Shown here piece after piece: positions 15,993 through 23,631 of a DNA stretch of 31,605 nucleotides. Position numbers and translations under genes: made by a program. The number at the start of each line of letters is the position of its first letter. Positions within the stretch are counted from its first letter, which is position 1. This stretch comes from an uncultured bacterium. GTDB taxonomy: Bacteria; Bacillota; Clostridia; Lachnospirales; Lachnospiraceae. The stretch lies in the NCBI GenBank assembly GCA_937916345.1, contig CALFUE010000089.1, forward strand, positions 1 through 31,605, written 5' to 3'. The notes under the pieces are model-generated. The model searched no databases and was not told where the DNA came from. It saw only the letters and a program-made list of their open reading frames with translations.

Positions 15993-17228
15993 TTACTCTC
16001 CTTCCTTTACCGCTGTAATGAAATACATGTCGAATCCGCTTCCTGCGTCATCCCTTGTAAGGAATGAATACAGTAGTCCGTCCTTCTCGAAAGAGTAAAG
16101 GTAAACCTGATAACCTCTGTCATAAGAGCTTATGGTCAACATATCCGTCAGATTTCTCGAGATCTCCACCTCCGGTGTCCCGGCGTAGACGGATTTGTAT
16201 TTGGACATTTCGTAGATAGCCACTATCTCGGGATACGTCGCATAGGAATCACCTTGATATACCGGCTTTCCGAGTACCTGCGATATTTCAGAAACACTGG
16301 TGCATACGCTGCTTCCGAAATTGACGTGATCATTCATTACATATATTTCATTGATCGTAGAGGAATCACCAAGTTCCTCATTGTCTACAGGTATATTATA
16401 CAACGCGTTTATGTCCGAAAGATACACAGCGATATATTTGTTGCCGAGATACACTGCTCTGTCGCCCGAATATGCTTCTGCCAGATCCGATGTGGCCTGA
16501 CCGACTATCTGGCTGTAAGCTATTTCATCTGCCGCGAACATGCCGTCAAATACCTTGTTTCCGGCAGTATCATACAGTATTCCGTGACCTTCCTTGCGGC
16601 TGGCCACAAATTCTCCGTTATATTCGAGAGAGCCGCTCTCACGATAGAGTCTTCCTTCTCCCTGGAAGAGATTTTCGTGAAAATCTCCTGTATATTTCAC
16701 TATTTCACCGGGATAATACAGGGTTCCCTTTCCCTCGTACTTGCTCCTCTCGAAATTCCCTATGTAAACCATAGAACCTTCTCTGTTGTACAGAGTTCCG
16801 TTTCCGGCGGTATAACCTCCGGCCACATTCCCCTCGTATGCCAGATATCCGCCGTTTCCCTTGATGCGGACCATACCGTTCTGCAGGCGGAGAAGTAAAG
16901 ATGTATAGTTATAGGTCTTGATGCCGTCGCCTCCTCCGAAGGAGCCGAAAGGCGCACGGACATATAATATATAGATCAGACTGATGGTACCTATTATCAC
17001 CACGACCGCAAATGCCAGCTTTTTGGATACCATCCAGTTAGCTATGGTGTAATAATCCTTCTTGTCTCTAGGCTTAACATTCAGCAGCCTTACAAAAAAG
17101 TCACGGATCTTTGAGAATACCTGTGTCCTCAGGTACGACAAGCTGGTGAGCAGTCGAATCCTGGTAACGATCGGCATGATACGCGACTTTATTGCATTTA
17201 TTATTACTGATATTATTCCCTGATTCAT
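15993..17228 (-). CDS. Membrane-anchored MORN-repeat protein
   Basis: A 411-aa protein. Residues 1-70 are basic and probably cytosolic; one membrane helix (LAFAVVVIIGTISLIYILYV) lies at about 72-91. Five MORN units occupy about 120-230, each with Y/F-x-G-x-F/V ... G-x-G-x-L-Y: YEGNVAGGYTAGNGTLYN, YIGNFERSKYEGKGTLYY, YTGDFHENLFQGEGRLYR and YNGEFVASRKEGHGILYD are clear. The remaining 180 residues are of unknown fold. MORN repeats bind lipids or proteins at membranes. The gene lies 4 bp from the TolC-like gene and 11 bp from the cyclase-like gene, so these envelope proteins are probably made together. GGGGGA before ATG 17228. Confidence 0.75.
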   Translation of the reverse strand: MNQGIISVIINAIKSRIMPIVTRIRLLTSLSYLRTQVFSKIRDFFVRLLNVKPRDKKDYYTIANWMVSKKLAFAVVVIIGTISLIYILYVRAPFGSFGGGDGIKTYNYTSLLLRLQNGMVRIKGNGGYLAYEGNVAGGYTAGNGTLYNREGSMVYIGNFERSKYEGKGTLYYPGEIVKYTGDFHENLFQGEGRLYRESGSLEYNGEFVASRKEGHGILYDTAGNKVFDGMFAADEIAYSQIVGQATSDLAEAYSGDRAVYLGNKYIAVYLSDINALYNIPVDNEELGDSSTINEIYVMNDHVNFGSSVCTSVSEISQVLGKPVYQGDSYATYPEIVAIYEMSKYKSVYAGTPEVEISRNLTDMLTISSYDRGYQVYLYSFEKDGLLYSFLTRDDAGSGFDMYFITAVKEGE

Positions 17229-17239
17229 CTATTCCCCCG

Positions 17240-19660
17240 TCAATCCATGTGCAGTCTCAAAAGGTCTCCGCACGAGTCCTGATTGAGATAGTGCTCGCTT
17301 TCAAACAAGTACCATTTCACAACGGCGTCCTCCGGGGTTTCCTTTAATATCTCCGAAAAAGTATTCCTTGCAAAATAGAAATCCTGAGACTTGAAATATT
17401 CAAGAGCCTCGTTGTATTTACTCAGATTAGCCTTCTTCCCCAGGCGGACACTGGAAGTATTGGCATCAAGCACCTCGTAGAGATCCAGCTTTACCCCGTC
17501 CTCCTCGATAAACCCGATATAGCGCAATCCCTTCATATCCTCTTCGCCGAGCCCTTCGTACTTTACCACGCTGTCCGTGATCAAAAGCCCAAGCCCCAAA
17601 TCTCTGAGCCATGCGGAATATTTCGCGATAAGTCTTGACTCTGCGGAATCCATAAATACCATACTCTGTCTGGTAGTTCCCACTACGCCGTATCTGAATT
17701 TACCATAGTGAACGACTATGCCCACAGTCGTAAATCCACCCGGCCACAGAGCGTCCACATCATGCCAGAAATCCACACCGAAAGACAATGTCTGCATCCC
17801 CTCTTTGAATACAAGCTTTACAATGCCCGAGCTCACATCGCTTGAGATCAGGATACCATCCCGTTTTTCCTGATGTCTCTCCATGATCATGATGAGATCG
17901 TTCATATCGTCAATACCTTCCACCGAGCCCATCATATCGCCGGAGATGTTAAGTATTGCCTCAGTACCTGAGAACATTACGATATCTCCGCATCTGACTT
18001 CTGAAATGGAGGTTTTCTCGAGGAATGTCTCAATCTTTTTGGGTGCGAATCTGAAGTACGCCTCATATACCTGATAAGCAGAATAATTCACGCGCCTGAA
18101 CACGGATGCGATCTCACCGAGAGCATCCCAGTGTCCCGCCAACTCAGCCGGCTTCTCCTCCGGTATATCTATCATATCCCCGCTTCCTCCGGAAACCTTC
18201 ACCATGGTATCGCGAAGTTTCGCCAGATGTGCGTAAGAGATGACATTACTGCAGATGACATAGATCATTACAGCTGCTGCCATCACGATAAGTACGATCC
18301 ACATGAGGTAGAGATCCTTAAAATCCGCGCTTTTGGTCTCATATAATCCCGCAATTATTACCTGGCGATTATAATCCTTGAACATGGATCTGGCGGCAAC
18401 GGCGTATTCCTTCCCCTGTATTCTCGCCATACCCTGCGCACTGCCGTTACGGACAGCCTGATCGTACACATTATATACATTCTGTCCGTACATATCCTGA
18501 ATATACATAAGAGGCGCCGCTGATTTTGAGATGATGTTGCGCCCGTCTATGGTTCTGAGCAGGAGAACATCCTTCATGGGCGCGCTTATCACATCACGGA
18601 GACTGGCATAGTCTTCGTTCAGGAAGAGTGTATCCACATCCTCCGGAAGAAGACCGCTGCGCTCCACATCGGTCTCTAAGGTCACAAGCTCCTCCGAGAG
18701 CATGGAGAGTGTCTGCTGTTTTACGCAATTATTGATATTGTAAGTCTCCAAAAAACCCAGGAGAGACACAACAATAAGAGAAGCCAGAATAATACTGATA
18801 CTTCTCGTAAGCAACGGCCTGAACCTGTGCATGAAAATATTGATGATAAAGATGAAAGCTCCAATAAGTATATAGATCAAAAAGATGAGAGCTTCCTGAG
18901 AAAACATCCTGTTACGCCATTTCAGGCCTATATTAGCCGTCTCATAGGCTTTACGTGCTGTCTCACTGTCTTTGAAAACGTCGGAAAGCGCCTCGTTGTC
19001 CGCCTGCATGAATAAAACCGATCCATTAAAGGTGACCTTTGTGTAGCTGACTCCTTCAGCAGCTCTCTGTGAGTATATACTGACAAGAGTTTTTGCCTTT
19101 TTTTCCTCCGTGGTGTTTATACCCACCTCGGGAGCCACATCGCTGAATTCAGAATCATTTATGCTGTAGACAAAGGCCCCTCTTCCCGAATTTCCGATGC
19201 CGGATATATACCATATTCCGGCGTCATGGGATACGGTGGAAAAATACACTTCGGTGGGAAGCTCAAATACAGGTGACACCCTCATTGCATTCAAAGTGTC
19301 TGTGAGCAGCACGATCTGATAGGTACGTTCATCGCTTCCGGTCTGCCCGGCCGGAGCAGAAATAACTACTGCCGGTCCTTCATCAGCGGGAAGAATAGCG
19401 TCAAAGGTCTCAAATCCAAGATCTACGGCAGTCTTTATTATCTCTGCCTTTCCGTCTCTTTCGATCTTGTACAGGTAGGATCCGGAGGATCTCATATCTA
19501 TTACATACGATGTTTTCTCTGCGGTATATCCGTCAACATAAGCGCCTATCCTCTCGTCCTGTTCATCATTTGAAATAACAAGCTGCATCACTACAGCCAA
19601 TACTGCTATCCACAGTACCAAAAATACTGTTTGAACTCTTCTGATCATACTAACCATCAT
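17240..19660 (-). CDS. Multi-pass membrane protein with degenerate class III cyclase domain and TPR-like end
   Basis: An 806-aa protein. Hydrophobic helices lie at about 11-30, 255-282, 288-308 and 448-470, framing two extracytoplasmic sensor-like regions. Residues about 560-715 resemble an adenylate/guanylate cyclase domain: GDIVMFSGTEAILNISGDMM, WPGGFTTVGIVVHYGKFRYG, VGTTRQSMVFMDSAESRLIA and LGLLITDSVV follow the usual GIGIHxGxxxxGxxG and DxVNxAARLE blocks. The two metal-binding Asp positions and the substrate residues are not conserved, so it is probably a pseudo-cyclase. Residues 755-806 form a TPR-like helix pair (YNEALEYFKSQDFYFARNTF). Several start codons are close together (19660, 19657, 19648). 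Function is unknown; a sensor or gate for the machine is plausible. Confidence 0.6.
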   Translation of the reverse strand: MMVSMIRRVQTVFLVLWIAVLAVVMQLVISNDEQDERIGAYVDGYTAEKTSYVIDMRSSGSYLYKIERDGKAEIIKTAVDLGFETFDAILPADEGPAVVISAPAGQTGSDERTYQIVLLTDTLNAMRVSPVFELPTEVYFSTVSHDAGIWYISGIGNSGRGAFVYSINDSEFSDVAPEVGINTTEEKKAKTLVSIYSQRAAEGVSYTKVTFNGSVLFMQADNEALSDVFKDSETARKAYETANIGLKWRNRMFSQEALIFLIYILIGAFIFIINIFMHRFRPLLTRSISIILASLIVVSLLGFLETYNINNCVKQQTLSMLSEELVTLETDVERSGLLPEDVDTLFLNEDYASLRDVISAPMKDVLLLRTIDGRNIISKSAAPLMYIQDMYGQNVYNVYDQAVRNGSAQGMARIQGKEYAVAARSMFKDYNRQVIIAGLYETKSADFKDLYLMWIVLIVMAAAVMIYVICSNVISYAHLAKLRDTMVKVSGGSGDMIDIPEEKPAELAGHWDALGEIASVFRRVNYSAYQVYEAYFRFAPKKIETFLEKTSISEVRCGDIVMFSGTEAILNISGDMMGSVEGIDDMNDLIMIMERHQEKRDGILISSDVSSGIVKLVFKEGMQTLSFGVDFWHDVDALWPGGFTTVGIVVHYGKFRYGVVGTTRQSMVFMDSAESRLIAKYSAWLRDLGLGLLITDSVVKYEGLGEEDMKGLRYIGFIEEDGVKLDLYEVLDANTSSVRLGKKANLSKYNEALEYFKSQDFYFARNTFSEILKETPEDAVVKWYLFESEHYLNQDSCGDLLRLHMD

Positions 19661-19663
19661 CCC

Positions 19664-20509
19664 TTATCTTGCAAGGTTTTCAGTCCCGATTATCTCGAAA
19701 TGATTATATAAAAAAGCAAGCCATAAAACTTCACCGAAGATCAGCTGTGAGATCAGTGAAAGAATCGCGATTATGGCAAGCACCACAGAAACCCGAAGAA
19801 GTATCGCGAAGAACCTGTCACGATTCCTCATGAACCAGTTTTTCAGCCTGGCAATTATGCCGCGCTTTTTCTTCGGTACGGCAGCTATCCTGATATCGCG
19901 ATACAGCTCGCTGAACCTGGAATAACTGCTGTTCGCAACCTTTCTGGACAGCAGCTGATAGCTGATGGTCTTGTCCGACGACTGCGGCTCCAGTATGTCA
20001 AGTATTATCTTTGCGCAGGAGTAAACACAGTTCCTCTCGCCTATGTCCGGATCGAAATCCGCCAGTTCGATCTCATAGCCCAAAAATATCTCGTCATCAC
20101 TGGCAATATTGACACGTCTCTGCTCCAGAACAAGATACAACAACGACCAGGGCAGATGCGAACCGATACATGCTATCAGCATGTTCATTGCTATGTCCTC
20201 GCATCTGGTGATAGGGTAGGACTTCCCCATATAAAATTTATCCAGTAGTCTTTCCTGCTGATAAGGGAAGACCATCACGAAGTCGCCTTCGCTGGTAAAA
20301 GTGTCAATTATTCGATCCGATTTGGAATAGGCAGTCTCCTGCAGCATATTAAGGATCTGCTTTACTATAGTATGATCATGTACCGCGATAACCGTATAAA
20401 GCGTTTTAGCAGACGAACGAATGTCACGACAGACATATACGTCATTTATCTCATTTTTAAGAGAAACCTTTACTACCGAAAGTCTGGCCTTGGAGGATTC
20501 AAAGATCAT
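19664..20509 (-). CDS. Membrane-anchored pseudokinase-like protein
   Basis: A 281-aa protein. Residues 1-75 look like a kinase N-lobe (VYVCRDIRSSAKTLYTVIAV), followed by a hinge-like FVMVFPYQQERLLDKFY and a helical lobe with LPWSLLYLVLEQRRVNIASD and EIELADFDPD, which sits where a catalytic loop and DFG would be. No HRD triad or canonical VAIK lysine is seen, so if it is a kinase fold it is inactive. A basic segment (RLKNWFMRNRDR) leads into one or two C-terminal membrane helices (about 243-275). It overlaps the preceding gene in an ATGA arrangement and ends 3 bp before the cyclase-like gene, so the group is translationally coupled. The fold call is inference from the pattern. Confidence 0.45.
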   Translation of the reverse strand: MIFESSKARLSVVKVSLKNEINDVYVCRDIRSSAKTLYTVIAVHDHTIVKQILNMLQETAYSKSDRIIDTFTSEGDFVMVFPYQQERLLDKFYMGKSYPITRCEDIAMNMLIACIGSHLPWSLLYLVLEQRRVNIASDDEIFLGYEIELADFDPDIGERNCVYSCAKIILDILEPQSSDKTISYQLLSRKVANSSYSRFSELYRDIRIAAVPKKKRGIIARLKNWFMRNRDRFFAILLRVSVVLAIIAILSLISQLIFGEVLWLAFLYNHFEIIGTENLAR

Positions 20510-22299
20510 GCCTCTTCCTCGTCATAGTTTTTCTTCTTAACGATGGCGTACGCGTAGGTAGAGATCAGCGGAAGATCCGTACAGTAGATCCTGATCTCGT
20601 ATACGCCCTCCTTGGACGGAGCAGTATAGATACCGTCTGCAGATATCTCACCGCTTCCCGGCTCTGTAAGCTCGTAAGAGATAGATGCCGGTTCCATATT
20701 GTGATATATAACACCAAAGTAATGATTTTCCCTGGGTCCCATGATAAATGTAGGCGACTCCGCCGAGATGCTCTGATTCTTCCCGACCTTTGTCTCTCTG
20801 ATATCTGTTCCTGAAGGAAATCTGATAGCGACCCATCTGTAGGTGAGAACCAGAAGATCCGCGTCCTCAAGCAGCTGTGCCGCAACTACAAAGCTTCCCT
20901 TGTCATTATTGACCTTTACGGCAGTATCTGCCTTTGTCGTACCGGCGTGGTCAAAAAGTCTGGCATTTCCGTAGATGGTGCTTCTGGCGTTTGCGCCGAG
21001 AGACTTGTCCTCGGAAAGAAACTCATACCCTACCTCGACATATACATTCCCTTTTCCGAGTCCATGAACGATTTCTCCGGAAAAGCAAATGTCTCCCTGT
21101 CTTGCACCTGTTCCCAGAGGTATCTCCACAAAACCGCTGGCGTACTCTATACCATGCTGCACAACGGTAGGAATCTGTGCGGCAGGAGAAGGTATTTCAG
21201 ACGAGAGAGAGCTTCTGATATCCACACTCTTTTCGAAGTAATCGAGAAAGCTTCCTCTCTCCAGTTCCTTTGCGGGTGTGGGGATATATTTCTTTACGTT
21301 CTTTTCTTTGACTTCTTCAATGACATAAGCACTGTCGGTTCTCACAAGCGAGAGCTCCGCCAGCTTCAGGAAATCAACAGTCTCTCCGATGGACTGCATC
21401 TCCAAAGAGAACCTTCCCAGCATCCTTGTCACAAGCTCGAGAGGAGTGGTGTTCTCCAGCAGGATCTTCATGGAGAAGTTTCCATTTACGGTAACATTTG
21501 CTCCGTCCTCGCTTCCTTCAGCGGAGCCGGACTGCAGGATAACATTGGTCTCGGCGGCATCGGAGTCTATCACTCTCAGCCAGTATTCCTTCTCGCAGAC
21601 CTCCTCCTTAGCCAAATGAATATCCTTAATATCAACTGTTATCTCGTGTTCTCCCGCCTGAGTCTCAAAACCGGGAACCTGAAGCACGCCGTGATAATCA
21701 AGGGATACATCCGCCGCCGTGTGCTTTGTGATGCGTACTATCAGTTTGACATTTTTCCCCTTGCATACGGTACCGGGAATGACCACCTCCACCTGGTAAT
21801 TCTTTGATGACAGCAGAGTCTCATGAACGATGAACTCATTTTCGATCGCAAAATCGGGCGCCAGCTGATCTGTATCGATCAAATACAGCTCGTAGCCCTC
21901 CGTTATCCTGTTGTATTCGTATTCCTTGTCGGAATCGTTATGAAGCGCAGCATAAACAGTATGCGCCGGCTTCTCATTATATCTGAGACACAGCGTCACC
22001 TGGTTGGTTGAGAGGGAATCGAATCCATCCACGGCCGACAACTTCTTTACGACCGAATTTTCGATGACAATCTCCCGTCCGAGCCCATCTATCGCCACGC
22101 CACTCTCGACCAGGATCGACAGATCGTCCAACGATACTACCCCCAGCCCGCACACGATACCGCTGCCGTACATCTGCGTAGACAAGAAGCGCTGCTTATC
22201 AAGGAAGTACTTCTGCTCAGCCATGAAATCCGCGCTGGTCAGCATCTTTCCGGCATAGTAACGGTTTCTCTCAAAAGGAAAAAACTGATTGCTGCTCAT
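20506..22299 (-). CDS. eCIS-associated conserved protein, first gene of the CIS locus
   Basis: A 597-aa protein when started at ATG 22299; a TTG codon stands directly before it. The N-terminus reads FFPFERNRYYAGKMLTSADF, then EQKYFLDKQRFLSTQMYGSG and IVCGLGVVSLDDLSILVESG with VAIDGLGREIVI. This block (RYFxGxxLTxxDFxxEQxYxxxKxRxxNRxxxGxGVVCGLxV) is well known in proteins of extracellular contractile injection loci, where the exact role is unclear. The middle and end are beta-rich, with Ig-like segments near 540-590 (YELTEPGSGEISADGIYTAP, the pattern of a bacterial Ig-like domain). It has no membrane segment. It is the first gene after promoter-like element P1 and overlaps the pseudokinase gene by four bases. 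Confidence 0.7.
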   Translation of the reverse strand: MSSNQFFPFERNRYYAGKMLTSADFMAEQKYFLDKQRFLSTQMYGSGIVCGLGVVSLDDLSILVESGVAIDGLGREIVIENSVVKKLSAVDGFDSLSTNQVTLCLRYNEKPAHTVYAALHNDSDKEYEYNRITEGYELYLIDTDQLAPDFAIENEFIVHETLLSSKNYQVEVVIPGTVCKGKNVKLIVRITKHTAADVSLDYHGVLQVPGFETQAGEHEITVDIKDIHLAKEEVCEKEYWLRVIDSDAAETNVILQSGSAEGSEDGANVTVNGNFSMKILLENTTPLELVTRMLGRFSLEMQSIGETVDFLKLAELSLVRTDSAYVIEEVKEKNVKKYIPTPAKELERGSFLDYFEKSVDIRSSLSSEIPSPAAQIPTVVQHGIEYASGFVEIPLGTGARQGDICFSGEIVHGLGKGNVYVEVGYEFLSEDKSLGANARSTIYGNARLFDHAGTTKADTAVKVNNDKGSFVVAAQLLEDADLLVLTYRWVAIRFPSGTDIRETKVGKNQSISAESPTFIMGPRENHYFGVIYHNMEPASISYELTEPGSGEISADGIYTAPSKEGVYEIRIYCTDLPLISTYAYAIVKKKNYDEEEA

Positions 22300-22348
22300 C
22301 AACCTGCCCCCATTCTCTTAAAATGTAGTATAAAATTTTATCTGCGGA

Positions 22349-22383
22349 ATTTTAGCACAAATAGTTATACAAAAGTTGCACAA
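22349..22383 (-). promoter_or_regulatory. Promoter-like element P1 in front of the CIS locus
   Basis: The minus strand has TTGTGCAACTTTTGTATA (22383-22366), with TAAAAT (22354-22349) starting 29 nt after the motif begins, as in element P2 at 13738-13772. A further TTGTGC copy lies between the motif and the -10, and TTGTGTGCA lies just upstream. The 100-bp gap between the HAD gene and the CIS locus holds nothing else. Probably the main start of the CIS transcript. Confidence 0.6.
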
Positions 22384-22399
22384 TAGCTGCACACAACCC

Positions 22400-23509
22400 T
22401 TATGCCGCTTCTTCAAGCTCATCACTTTCCCGGGCAGGCGCCTCATCGCCGTAATCCGGCTCTACATACTGCACATCCGCTCTGGTGATATCATCTGAAT
22501 ATATCTTCTCAAAGTCGTTTTTCATGGAGATGGGAACATAGCCCTGCTCTGTGTACTGAGCCGATTTTTCTTCCCAATTCTGTGTTCCCCACTCTCTCAC
22601 ATCATCATCCGCAACCACCATATACGCGGCTGACGGATATGGATTTCTCTTGTCCAGCGCGTAGTTCATCATGCTGGTATCGCTTCCGCTGTTTCCGAAG
22701 GCCAGCACGGGGTACTTTCCGATCTCTCGCTCGATCCAGATGGTCTTGTTGGCATTCAGATTCTTCTGGATGAATTCTCCGGTGAATACCAGCTCGTCAC
22801 CGTCAGCATACTTGTAATCCATATTTGAGGATATATCCTCATTTCCTTTTACCTTTACCTCGAACTCGGTTCCGATAACCTGCTCCGGAGAGACATAATC
22901 CTTTATTGGCGAATTCGCTACAATAGCTCTGGTGGTAGTACGCTCGGTACCGCTGACGACATAAATGGTGAAATCGTTCTCATAGAGGTATTTCACCACC
23001 TCCACCATAGGCAGATAAAAACCGTCAATATAACGCATGTTGTTGAAGCTGTCCGTATTTTTCCTTCCGAATTCCACGGCGTAGTCGTACAGCTCACTCA
23101 CCGTCATCCCTGCGTAGGCCTTCGCGAAATTTCTCGCCAGCTCCTCCCCTGCGGTGTACCCGGGCTTTATCTCGCGGGCCGCTGCCTTCAGCTCGTCCGA
23201 CACTCTGTCCGGATGATCCTTCAGGCAGTACTCTATGAACATCATGGTGTCATAATAGGTGTAGAAGGTCTCGCAGGTCAGTGTACCGTCCATATCAAAT
23301 ACAGCCACACGATCCCCGACCGGGATATACCCGTCCGATTTCTCGTCTGATGCCGCAGTGACAAAATCCGTCAGAGATTTCATCGCGGCGGAATCAGCGG
23401 TCCAGTAAGCAAGCTTGCCGTCTGACGCCGCACTGCCTGTGTTCCCGCAGCCCACAAGAGTGATGCAAAAAGCCAGTGTGAGTAAAATTGCTGTGAAAGA
23501 TTTTTTCAT
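22400..23509 (-). CDS. HAD-superfamily phosphatase lipoprotein (phosphoserine phosphatase-like)
   Basis: A 369-aa protein with a lipoprotein signal (MKKSFTAILLTLAFCITLVG, then Cys 21), so it should be anchored outside the membrane. HAD motif I is VAVFDMDGTLTCETF at about residue 68, motif II VVSGTERTT near 200, and motif IV VLAFGNSGSDTSMM near 270, with a K-type residue in the preceding segment. The helical cap between motifs I and II fits phosphoserine-phosphatase-like members. The C-terminus is acidic. It hydrolyses phosphate esters of unknown identity outside the cell. It has its own promoter at 23555-23583, and the CIS locus starts downstream in the same direction after a 100-bp gap, so it need not belong to the machine. 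Confidence 0.85.
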   Translation of the reverse strand: MKKSFTAILLTLAFCITLVGCGNTGSAASDGKLAYWTADSAAMKSLTDFVTAASDEKSDGYIPVGDRVAVFDMDGTLTCETFYTYYDTMMFIEYCLKDHPDRVSDELKAAAREIKPGYTAGEELARNFAKAYAGMTVSELYDYAVEFGRKNTDSFNNMRYIDGFYLPMVEVVKYLYENDFTIYVVSGTERTTTRAIVANSPIKDYVSPEQVIGTEFEVKVKGNEDISSNMDYKYADGDELVFTGEFIQKNLNANKTIWIEREIGKYPVLAFGNSGSDTSMMNYALDKRNPYPSAAYMVVADDDVREWGTQNWEEKSAQYTEQGYVPISMKNDFEKIYSDDITRADVQYVEPDYGDEAPARESDELEEAA

Positions 23510-23554
23510 GTCTAAAACTCCTTTAATATCGATTCTGCTTAACTTTCGCCTGAC

Positions 23555-23583
23555 AGTATATCAGTAAACATGATGTATTGCAA
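23555..23583 (-). promoter_or_regulatory. Promoter of the HAD lipoprotein gene
   Basis: TTGCAA (23583-23578), a 17-nt spacer and TATACT (23560-23555) on the minus strand, about 45 bp before ATG 23509, which has AAAGGAG as its ribosome binding site. This is close to the housekeeping sigma consensus. Confidence 0.7.
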
Positions 23584-23593
23584 GTATGTACCC

Positions 23594-23631
23594 TAAGGAT
23601 CCACGCATAATTAATTTATGCGCGGCTCCTA
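23594..23631 (-). terminator. Inverted repeat at the end of the SpoIIE-type gene
   Basis: An imperfect hairpin whose core is CGCATAA with TTATGCG around a TTAAT loop, extended by AGGA and TCCT arms with a few mismatches. It overlaps the stop codon of the phosphatase gene. No U-tract follows, so it is a weak terminator or mRNA end stabiliser. Confidence 0.4.

Noticed and set aside
22300..22302. TTG as the start of the first CIS gene
   Set aside because: An ATG follows directly, with the same upstream purine-rich site.
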